64,000 nucleotides of DNA from Armillaria gallica (Eukaryota; Basidiomycota; Agaricomycetes; Agaricales; Physalacriaceae): contig JBANDB010000003.1 of assembly GCA_037576215.1 (NCBI GenBank), positions 4,712,001 through 4,776,000 on the forward strand, given 5' to 3'. Within the stretch, counting starts at the first letter, position 1. Every line of letters starts with the position of its first letter. Below are positions 1 through 9,481 of the stretch, piece by piece. The translations under genes and the position numbers were made by a program. Under the pieces are notes generated by a model. The model searched no databases. It saw nothing but the letters and a program-made list of their open reading frames with translations, and was not told the origin of the DNA.

Positions 1-263
1 CCTTTCTGGGTTGGCAGCGGTCTCGCCATTTTGAGCGCCCTTGTGACTTACTTCTTCATCAAACCTTTGAGCCATGATGGTATGATCCAGGAAGACATTG
101 CGGTAAGTGGAGTGAACGGTCGCTTGTACGTCACCTGACAATCTTCTAGTTCCGACAATATTTGGAATCGAGAGGCTATGATACCTCGCAGATGGGATTG
201 GGAGGTGAGAGCCAGATTTCGTCGGAGACAGCAGAAGAAGACGAGAAGAAAGTTCCGGTGTAA
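1..263 (+). CDS. Multi-pass membrane transporter, C-terminal end (partial)
   Basis: Two exons are visible: 1-102 and 150-263, joined by a 47-base GT...AG intron. The frame reads through a hydrophobic helix (about residues 5-20 of the visible part) and then a charged cytosolic tail containing YLESRGYDTSQMG and an acidic end, EEDEKKVPV-stop. One final membrane helix followed by a soluble tail fits the end of a fungal major-facilitator-type or similar transporter, but the visible 70 residues are too few to name the substrate. The 5' part lies outside the window. It converges on SEM1, whose stop codon lies about 190 bases away. Confidence 0.55.
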
Positions 264-454
264 CCGGATTTCATGATCGCGTAGCTTTGTGATGTCGTTA
301 TGACTTTTGCAGACTGTAATCAATGATCGGTGACGAGTTACCATCCAAAACAGAAAGACCAGATTGACGGGCAGGGCAGGCAGGGTAGTGGCAGAGATTG
401 ACAATCAGCTTCACGTAAAATGTGACTGTACATTGTAAAAGGACGTGGGGTTGC

Positions 455-895
455 CTATTGCTCCATATCGTTCCCACTGCTTTTTCCTGTCTTTGCTAGT
501 TCATTTCTATAGTTGGGGTTAATGAGGGGTATGTATACGTTGCAGCGTGTCGCGTACCTCAACTGCACGCTGAATTCATCTTCAATATCGTCATCATCCC
601 AATTATCTTCCCAGAGCTTGTCGCCGCCCGACTTTGCTGCGCTGGGAGCAGCACCGTTTAGGTGTGCCATATCCGTTTGAGAATCATCCCAATCTACGAC
701 AACGAGCGTTCAGATAAGAGCGAGCGGGACAACAGAGCGCTTGCACATACCTGCTGTTTCGAACTCTTCAAATTCATCGTCTTCCTCCAGTAGACCAAGT
801 GTGTTAACTTGTGGCTTTTCGTCTGTCTTCTCCTCCTCTTTATCTTTCTCCTTTTTGGGTTCAACAGGCTTGGAAGTAGATGCAGAGGACGACAT
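455..895 (-). CDS. SEM1: SEM1/DSS1 proteasome lid subunit
   Basis: Three exons on the minus strand: 895-751, 693-558 and 506-455, giving 110 residues. The protein is extremely acidic and has the two signature blocks of the family: LLEEDDEFEEF near residue 36 and LWEDNWDDDDIEDEFSVQLR near residue 76, with a WDD motif between them, then a short C-terminal helix (NELAKTG). Family members are 70-110 residues long, so the length fits. SEM1/DSS1 is a flexible subunit of the 26S proteasome lid and also works in TREX-2 mRNA export and, in many eukaryotes, with BRCA2-type recombination proteins. The start is the first ATG of an exon that opens with an Ser-rich stretch followed by a Lys/Glu-rich stretch. 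Confidence 0.93.
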
Positions 896-1619
896 GATAG
901 TGAGTTAGGTGAAGGTGGCGCGTGAAAGTGACGCGTAACGTTTGTTGGCGCATGTTTGCTTCGCCCGCGCAAGCAGGCCCAGGGTCGAATTTGATTCCCC
1001 CCACGAAACATTGTTCAAAGTTACACGGATCTTCTGTTGATCTTCTAGCTGACCGGGCACCACCCAAGCGTTCACATTTCACGTCGCGCCTTACTCGTTG
1101 TTTTGTGACCGGGTGTTCGAAAACAGCGTCTTTTTGCTCGACAACCTCATGCCAGCGTCTTGTATCTACTGTCTTTCAGGGTTCTCCGTGATCATATGCT
1201 TTCAGGCGTCTATTCTGTGAGAAGAAATTTGACTCGTTGCTCTTCTGTGAAATTGTCATTCAAGCTCGAGGCGGATTATGATTCTGAAGACCAAAAGAGT
1301 TCCACACATTGTGTTTTTGGGGTCACGATTTCTCCGCACCATGGTATCACCGCGTTTTCTACCAATATTGGCGCCTACTGAGCCTCGTCATATAACTGCG
1401 AAATCTGTAAAAAGAAAATTACAACCGTCTAACCCCAGCGCGTCGAGAAACACTGGTACGACTCTTTCCAAGTCACAGTTCCTGGTCATTCATTCCTTTG
1501 TGTTACTGGCTCAGGTTCCTGGGACCTGCTCGCACACTTTCACGTCAGGTGATTGTTCTTTGTGACTGCAATTGAAGGCTTTTTTGCTTATCCGCATGTC
1601 CATCAGTCTACTATACCAC
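896..1619. other. Intergenic region left of the retrotransposon
   Basis: About 720 bases between the SEM1 start and the target-site duplication. Several short open frames occur on the plus strand but none shows splice-consistent extension or recognisable motifs. It presumably holds the SEM1 promoter. Before the insertion it was continuous with the sequence now at 18130, so it may also have held 5' sequence of the gene at 18.3 kb. Confidence 0.5.
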
Positions 1620-1624
1620 CGCAC
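1620..1624. repeat. Target-site duplication, left copy (CGCAC)
   Basis: The five bases CGCAC sit directly before the TG of the left LTR, and the same five bases follow the CA of the right LTR at 18125-18129. A 5-base duplication is usual for Ty3/gypsy integrases. It shows the two outer LTRs belong to one integration event. Confidence 0.9.
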
Positions 1625-1891
1625 TGTAAGCCCGCCCTACGATGACGCCCTTACTTACGATGACGTATATCTGACGACTGCTTCCGGACCAATGTTTTGC
1701 TCCTGTTTTCGTCCTATTCTGCTTCCGCCTCGTATAAATACTCGCCCTCATCCATAGGACTCCCCATTCTTTCTTTCTTCCCTTCCCTCACGTAGACGTC
1801 TATACTTCTCTCTCCAATACATCCGTCGTTCACAGTATTCGCCGCCTCCCGTGAGTTTCCAGTGTTTCCTGTCCTAGAGGACAGGTTTCCA
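1625..1891 (+). repeat. Long terminal repeat, left outer (5' LTR of forward element)
   Basis: 267 bases beginning TGTAAG and ending TTTCCA. By reading, it is identical to the right LTR at 17858-18124. U3 has three TGACG motifs (1643-1647, 1661-1665, 1672-1676), two of them in a repeated ACGATGACG, and a TATA box (GTATAAATA, about 1733). Near the end is a perfect 8-base inverted repeat with a 2-base loop (1868-1885). A run of nine T follows the LTR; no tRNA-type primer site beginning TGG is seen there. Confidence 0.92.
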
Positions 1892-2313
1892 CTTTTTTTT
1901 TACTGCTACGACGCCTGTACGTCGCTGATTGCGACGTCGAAAACGTCTCTGCACCGTCCGTCGTGACGTAGAGCGTGCTTTTCCTTCTGTCCGACGCGAC
2001 GAACACGCTCCAACGCGAGCTTATCCCAACGCGGATCCGTCCATCGTGACAAACGTGCTCCATCGCGAGCGCCCTCTCTCCTGTTACGCTTCATCGTAGG
2101 CAACAGTACTGATTGTTCTCCTCATCGCAGGAACTGTCGTTGCCCACTGTCACTCCACTCCCTGGCCGTCGAGTCCCCGCCCTTTCCTCTCAACGTCGAG
2201 CTCATCGTCTCAACGCCCCTTCTCCTCCCTCTGCCCCTCGTGTTATCCTCCCTGCCACCGCGCCAACTCCTCCATCACCCGACTCCTCTATTGACGATAT
2301 CTCCCTTTTCATC

Positions 2314-3842
2314 ATGTCCAACGCCTCCATCTCCAACCCAACGGCACGCACATACCCTGAAGTCGTCCAGACTGCGCCTGAAAAAGTCCCAATGATGCTC
2401 GCCGGCGAGAAAATGCCGACTGAGGACCACTGGCTGGACTGGGCCACATGCTGTCGTACCTATTTCGCCAACAAGGAGAGCCTCAAGGCAGAGAACTATG
2501 TGACTAACGTTGCTGGTGGCCTCAAACCTCGCCGCATCGCGCTCTGGTACCAGGCCAACCACATAGAACTCAACAAACTCTCTTTCGAAGATTTCCTGAC
2601 CAAATCCATGACCAAGTGGCTCCCTTCGACGTGGCAGAAGACGCGCCAAGCTCGTCTGCTATCCATCACTCAGGGCTCTGGATCCTTCGCAGATCTGGCT
2701 AACTCAATGATCAACGACAACTGCCCTCACCGGCTCCACCTTCCATCTTGACGACGATCGTTTACGGATCCAGCTAGACCTTGCCATGGACCCCCTTCTC
2801 CGTGCGGAAATTGACGACAACGAAAAGATCTTTGGCGAGAAAGACCTAGATACCTGGGTGGATCTTGTCATCATCGTTGACGAGAGACGTACTCGCGAGA
2901 AGGACATGCGTAGGGCGAAGCTGAGGAAGCCGCGCGCAAAATGATCAGCAATGACAAAAAGCGTTCGTCTTCAACCGCCGGATTCAATGATTCATCTCGT
3001 TCTGGAACTACTTCTACCGCCCAATCTTCCTCGACCAACGTGCCTAACCCCGCCCCTTCCTTCTCCAAGCGTCCTAGATTGCCCCAGATCACTGAGGCTG
3101 AAGCGCGTCCTACTTCGATTATACTTCGGCTGCAATAAATGTCGTCAATTCTTTGTTAACCATAACAAAGACGATTGCAAAAATGGTTTTCCTTCACCGG
3201 TTGGGTACCATACTCTCACTCAGGCTGACGTCGACAACGCTCGGAATGCCCTTCCAAACACCCATCCGCTGAAATTTGCTCAACCTGCGCAACCGGTAGC
3301 TGCGACTCATGTCCCTGCACATGAACCCGCACCTGCACCCCCACAATACAACGCTCCTCCTCCTGCGCCACAGATTGTCCACTCGCACTCTTACCCTCCC
3401 ACCTATCCCACCACGGTACCTGCACCAACAGCTGCTGTCCTCCCCCCTAATGACCCTACGCAGTCAACACTTGATACATGGTTCCAAATGAACGAAGCTT
3501 CATTGGACTCTAACGACTCTAGATTTGTGAGTGCTCCTCCTGTCGCTGCCATTTCTCCTTCCGTTCCTTTTTCCTTGCCCCACCTATTTTGGCGTTGCAC
3601 CGTCGATGACCCTGTTTCCCCTTATTCTCGTCGCATCTTAAACGGACTTATTGATCCAGGCTCCCACATAGTTATAATCCGGGAACAACTCGCGCGAGAC
3701 CTACAGCTTCGATTTCGACCCCTACCGAATGTTATGCAAGTTTCAAATGCATTTTCTTCTGATTCCTCGGCGCCTTCGTCTTTCCAATACTGGGTCAAAC
3801 TGAAGTTACACGATCTCACCAATCAATGGTCTGCCCGTACCG
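2314..3842 (+). pseudogene. gag: gag region of forward element, frameshifted and truncated
   Basis: The frame opens at the ATG at 2314 (MSNASISNPT), preceded by about 420 bases of leader. Compared with copy B it has lost two bases near 2721, giving a stop at 2751, lost one base near 2912 and gained one near 3105. It still encodes in pieces the gag core, the zinc-knuckle region and the start of the protease (DPGS at about 3655). It stops at 3842, where sequence switches to an antisense LTR. No functional polyprotein can come from this piece. Confidence 0.85.
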
Positions 3843-3949
3843 GAGGCGGAAGCAGAATAGGACGAAAACAGGAGCAAAACATTGGTCCGGAAGCAGTCGT
3901 CAGATATACGTCATCGTAAGTAAGGGCGTCATCGTAGGGCGGGCTTACA
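3843..3949 (-). repeat. Partial LTR (U3 only) of inverted copy A
   Basis: 107 bases matching the antisense of LTR positions 1-107, so U3 up to the edge of the TATA box is kept and the rest is missing. The matching stretch in the complete inverted LTR is 9351-9457. Its outer end is the left rearrangement junction with the forward gag at 3842/3843. Confidence 0.9.
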
Positions 3950-3973
3950 CCCTCCCCCGTTTTAAGAAAAAAC

Positions 3974-6900
3974 TTACTTCTTTGACGCGAGCCATTTGTC
4001 GAGGGCTTCGCAGTCTTCAAGTTCCTTCCTAGGCAACCAACGCTCTTCTTCAGGTCCTTCTCCCAACCACCGTACCAAGTACTGGAACCCTCGGCCACGT
4101 TTACGTTCGTCGATGATCTTGTCGATGAAGAATTCTTCGACACCGTTTGCGGTAACGATGGGTTGTGGTCGAGCATGTTCTCTGTGAGGAAACAGAAGAG
4201 GGTCGTTCGAAACGAAAGGCTTGAGAACGCTAGAGTGGAAAGTAGGGAAGGTATTAGGGGCATTGGGGAGGTCGAGGGTGTAGGAAGAAGTTTCGGGGTG
4301 GCTGCTTATGACCGTGTAAGGGCCGTCAAATCGTGGCATGAATTTGGCGACGCGATCCTTCTTGCCTGCCTTGTACTCGTGGCGGCGGTGAAGAGTAGAT
4401 AGCATGACTTTGTCACCAGGTTGGAATTCAATTTCGGGAGCTCGTTTCTTGTTCGTGTGATAGGCTTGTGTAATTTTTGCGAGCATGAGGTTGTCTTTAG
4501 CGTCCTGAGTCTGCGACTCGATCCGTTGGAGCAGTTCTGTAGCGAGGACGACTGGTTCAGTGGGGGGGAGGATGGTGGGTACAAGTGGTGGAATGATGCG
4601 AGGAGACCGGCCCATGCGGAGCTGGAATCCAGAGTATCCAGTCGAAGAATTGATACTGTTCATGATGTTGAACCTGATCAGGGGAAGAGCTTTAACCCAA
4701 CCTTTCTGTTTCCTCGTTACATGGAAGCGGATGCATTGGTTGACAGTCTTGTTTGATCGTTCGCTGGAGCCATCTGTTTGGGGGTGGTAAGCGGAAGACA
4801 GTTTTAAGGAAACACCTGTTAATTTATGAAGGGCCGTCCAGAATTTGGCTGTGAAGAGTTTGTCTCTGTCAGAAACAATGTTTGCGGGCAGGCCATTCTC
4901 GCAATACCATTCGCGGAAGAATATTTCAGCCAATTGAGGTGCGTTGATGTCTGTGCGGACAGGGATGATTCGGATGTCTGATCCCAAGCGATCTGTGATG
5001 GTCAGGATGCAGTCGAAGCCATCATCCTCAGGTAAAGGACCAATAAAGTCCATTGCCACGCTTTCCCCACGTTCATCAGGTACAGGGAGAGGATGTAAAG
5101 GGCCGTGAGGTTTTGAAGTCGTTGATTTATTTCTTTGGCACTCTACACAGGAAGGGATGTAACCCAGTTCCAAGTCGCGTCTCATGTTGGGCCAGTAATA
5201 GCAATCCCGGAGAGTCGCATAAGCTTTGTCAGAGCCGAAGTGCCCCAACGAGTCATGTGCCAATCGAAAGAGGTCCTCGCGCAGTGTGCCTGTCCGTGGA
5301 ATGACCAGACGGTCACCTACGTACCACAGATCATTATAAAACCTGATTGATCCAAGGGAAATATCCGTGGAGGCAAGTTTCTTGACAAACTCGTCGTGTT
5401 TATATCCCTCGCGGATTGCTTCTAGGATTGAGCTGTCCGAAGTGATTTTGAGGACAGCAGCAGATGCGGGTGCGGAGGAGGCCCAGGAAGCCCAAGGCTG
5501 AACAGACGGTTGATCTAGATCGATATCTGTTGATGTTTCGTCTTCATCATCAGGTGGTAATCGCGAAAGTGCATCTGCGGCGGTATTGTCTTCTCCACGG
5601 ATGTAATTTATGGTGAAGTCAAATTGAGACAGGAATTCATTCCAGCGCGCCTGTCGTCGTGAGAGGTCTTTTTGCGTGGCAAAGTTTTCAAGCGTGCGGT
5701 GATCTGTATATACTGTGAAGTCCATACCCAGCAGTTCAGCACGCCATTTTTTTAGTGCACGTACGATAGCGAGCAGCTCCTTTTCATGCACAGGGTAGTT
5801 CTTTTGCGCTCCTTTGAGTTGCATGGAGTCGAATGCGACAGGTCGTGCAGTTTCCCATGAAGGTCCCCAAGAAAGGACAGCACCGGTTCTCCAGTCACTG
5901 GCATCGCACGTTACAAAAATCTTGTTATCACCGGGGTTCTTGTGGTCGATGACTGTCAAACAGTCAGAGGAAAGCACTAAAGCTTTGATGGCATCAAATG
6001 CAAACTGGTGCTCCAATGTCCATTCAGGGAAGTTTTTTTTCGGCATCCTTAGTGGTTAAAGGAGTCAAGATAACGGTATGGTCTGCAAGATTTTTCAAGA
6101 AGCTAGCGAGGTATCTCACAAGTCCCAAGAAACGGCGAACATCGGATGCTGTCTTAGGCCGAGGCCAATTCATAATACGCTCGATTTTTGAGTTATCCGG
6201 TTGTACTCCATTGCGAGAGATTCGATGACCCAAGAAGTTAAGCTCCAGCAGAAAGAATTGAGACTTTTTAGGATTGCAATATAAACTGTTTTTCCGCATG
6301 GTGTCCATGATGAGCTTAACATGTGCCATGTGGTCTTCCAAGGAGTCAGACCAGATTATAATGTCGTCCAGATAGACGTGGCAGAATTTCCCAATGAAGT
6401 CCCTGAGGGCCGTTGTTACACGACGTTGGTGAACGGCAGGGGAGTTCTTCAAACCCTGAGGCATTACAGTCCACTCGTAGAGGCCGAGGGGGGTCGTGAC
6501 AGCTGTCAGGGGGACACTGGCGGGATCCATGGGGGTATGGAAGAACGCATCGGTCATATCAATCTTCGACCAGATGGAACCTTTTGCCGCATCGGAAATT
6601 ACATCGTCGACGCGTGGCAAGGGGTGACTATCAGTAACAGTGTTGGCATTTAGATCTCGGTAGTCGTTTACCCAACGGGGTAATACAGATTTATCAGTTT
6701 TTGGTATGAGCAAGGCAGGGGACGCATGGGGTGAAGAGGAAGGTCGAATGCGGCCAGCATCAAGGTGTTGAGATATTAGGGTAGACCAGGCATCTTTAAA
6801 TTTTTTGGAGATGTGTATGAACGAGTGACAATCGTCTTATTGGCGTTTTTCAGTTTAATAGAGCATGTGACTTCTTTAGGCATTTCGTCAACATGAGGAA

Positions 6901-8827
6901 TAGGCGTGAATATATCCGCATAATCAGTTTTGACAGTATCGTTTAGGTCTTTGAGTTTTTGTAAGTAGGCAAGGGTCTCGATCCTATCCCGAATTGCAGC
7001 TACAACCGGTGCAGTACTTAGCGGTTCGCAGGATCTATCAATTTTCGGACGTCTTGCAGCGCAGAAGGAAGACAATTCCTTTTTAAGTTCACGACGGTTC
7101 GCAAGAATAGAATCCAGAGGCGTTGAATTAATTGGAGCGGGTACAGTTACAGGCGGTGGGGAATTTAAGATATCAAATCCAGTAGTTTTGTCAATGCAAG
7201 TACGCGAAGAGGTGTCAACAATAAGAGAATTTAAGGATAAAAATGGGAGCCCAAGAATGACATCTGCACATAAGGAAGGGGCTACTATTGCACGAACGGT
7301 ACGGGCAGACCATTGATTGGTGAGATCGTGTAACTTCAGTTTGACCCAGTATTGGAAAGACGAAGGCGCCGAGGAATCAGAAGAAAATGCATTTGAAACT
7401 TGCATAACATTCGGTAGGGGTCGAAATCGAAGCTGTAGGTCTCGCGCGAGTTGTTCTCGGATTATAACTATGTGGGAGCCTGGATCAATAAGTCCGTTTA
7501 AGATGCGACGAGAATAAGGGGAAACAGGGTCATCGACGGTGCAACGCCAAAATAGGTGGGGCAAGGAAAAAGGAACGGAAGGAGAAATGGCAGCGACAGG
7601 AGGAGCACTCACAAATCTAGAGTCGTTAGAGTCCAATGAAGCTTCGTTCATTTGGAACCATGTATCAAGTGTTGACTGCGTAGGGTCATTAGGGGGGAGG
7701 ACAGCAGCTGTTGGTGCAGGTACCGTGGTGGGATAGGTGGGAGGGTAAGAGTGCGAGTGGACAATCTGTGGCGCAGGAGGAGGAGCGTTGTATTGTGGGG
7801 GTGCAGGTGCGGGTTCATGTGCAGGGACATGAGTCGCAGCTACCGGTTGCGCAGGTTGAGCAAATTTCAGCGGATGGGTGTTTGGAAGGGCATTCCGAGC
7901 GTTGTCGACGTCAGCCTGAGTGAGAGTATGGTACCCAACCGGTGAAGGAAAACCATTTTTGCAATCGTCTTTGTTATGGTTAACAAAGAATTGACGACAT
8001 TTATTGCAGCCGAAGTATAATCGAAGTAGGACGCGTTCAGCCTCAGTGATCTGGGGCAATCTAGGACGCTTGGAGAAGGAAGGGGCGGGGTTAGGCACGT
8101 TGGTCGAGGAAGATTGGGCGGTAGAAGTAGTTCCAGAACGAGATGAATCATTGAATCCGGCGGTTGAAGACGAACGCTTTTTGTCATTGCTGATCATTTT
8201 GCGCGCGGCTTCCTCAGCTTCGGCCTACTACATGTCCTTCTCGCGAGTACGTCTCTCGTCAACGATGATGACAAGATCCACCCAGGTATCTAGGTCTTTC
8301 TCGCCAAAGATCTTTTCGTTGTCGTCAATTTCCGCACGGAGAAGGGGGTCCATGGCAAGGTCTAGCTGGATCCGTAAACGATCGTCGTCAAGATGGAAGG
8401 TGGAGCCGGTGAGGGCAGAGTTGTCGTTGATCATTGAGTTAGCCAGATCTGCGAAGGATCCAGAGCCCTGAGTGATGGATAGCAGACGAGCTTGGCGCGT
8501 CTTCTGCCACGTCGAAGGGAGCCACTTGGTCATGGATTTGGTCAGGAAATCTTCGAAAGAGAGTTTGTTGAGTTCTATGTGGTTGGCCTGGTACCAGAGC
8601 GCGATGCGGCGAGGTTTGAGGCCACCAGCAACGTTAGTCACATAGTTCTCTGCCTTGAGGCTCTCCTTGTTGGCGAAATAGGTACGACAGCATGTGGCCC
8701 AGTCCAGCCAGTGGTCCTCAGTCGGCATTTTCTCGCCGGCGAGCATCATTGGGACTTTTTCAGGCGCAGTCTGGACGACTTCAGGGTATGTGCGTGCCGT
8801 TGGGTTGGAGATGGAGGCGTTGGACAT
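3974..8827 (-). pseudogene. gag-pol: gag-pol polyprotein of inverted copy A, broken
   Basis: Reads right to left from ATG 8827. It encodes gag, a zinc knuckle, an aspartic protease (DPGS), reverse transcriptase (YLDD), RNase H (TDHRT), integrase and a C-terminal chromodomain before the stop at 3974. Three lesions separate it from copy B: two adjacent TAG codons at about 8225-8230, where B has CGT AGG; a one-base loss in a T run near 6798; and an expanded T run near 6040 (one extra base plus C to T). The piece 3974-6046, covering RNase H to chromodomain, is one open frame of 690 residues. The long uninterrupted stretches indicate recent decay or sequencing error rather than an old relic. Confidence 0.87.
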
Positions 8828-9190
8828 GATGAAAAGGGAGATATCGTCAATAGAGGAGTCGGGTGATGGAGGAGTTGGCGCGGTGGCAGGGAGGATAACA
8901 CGAGGGGCAGAGGGAGGAGAAGGGGCGTTGAGACGATGAGCTCGACGTTGAGAGGAAAGGGCGGGGACTCGACGGCCAGGGAGTGGAGTGACAGTGGGCA
9001 ACGACAGTTCCTGCGATGAGGAGAACAATCAGTACTGTTGCCTACGATGAAGCGTAACAGGAGAGAGGGCGCTCGCGATGGAGCACGTTTGTCACGATGG
9101 ACGGATCCGCGTTGGGATAAGCTCGCGTTGGAGCGTGTTCGTCGCGTCGGACAGAAGGAAAAGCGCCGTCGTTCACAGTAAAAAAAAAAG

Positions 9191-9457
9191 TGGAAACCTG
9201 TCCTCTAGGACAGGAAACACTGGAAACTCACGGGAGGCGGCGAATACTGTGAACGACGGATGTATTGGAGAGAGAAGTATAGACGTCTACGTGAGGGAAG
9301 GGAAGAAAGAAAGAATGGGGAGTCCTATGGATGAGGGCGAGTATTTATACGAGGCGGAAGCAGAATAGGACGAAAACAGGAGCAAAACATTGGTCCGGAA
9401 GCAGTCGTCAGATATACGTCATCGTAAGTAAGGGCGTCATCGTAGGGCGGGCTTACA
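9191..9457 (-). repeat. Complete inverted LTR shared by copies A and B
   Basis: 267 bases, the reverse complement of the outer LTRs, starting TGGAAACC and ending GCTTACA on the plus strand. It is the 5' LTR of copy A and the 3' LTR of copy B. A head-to-tail array with single LTRs between units is the product expected from LTR-LTR recombination or from joined cDNA, rather than from two separate insertions. Confidence 0.92.
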
Positions 9458-9481
9458 CCCTCCCCCGTTTTAAGAAAAAAC

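Noticed and set aside
1278..1565. Short plus-strand frames left of the retrotransposon
   Set aside because: No motifs, no splice-consistent extension, low-information composition.
2113..2313. Open frame continuing upstream of the gag ATG (starts at TTG 2113)
   Set aside because: No ATG in this stretch; a CAG acceptor-like site lies at 2130 and the region reads as leader. I start gag at ATG 2314.
3826..4032. Plus-strand open frames in the inverted copies (many, for example 3826-4032, 6321-6653, 11826-12158)
   Set aside because: They are antisense shadows of RT, RNase H and integrase, and repeat identically in each copy.
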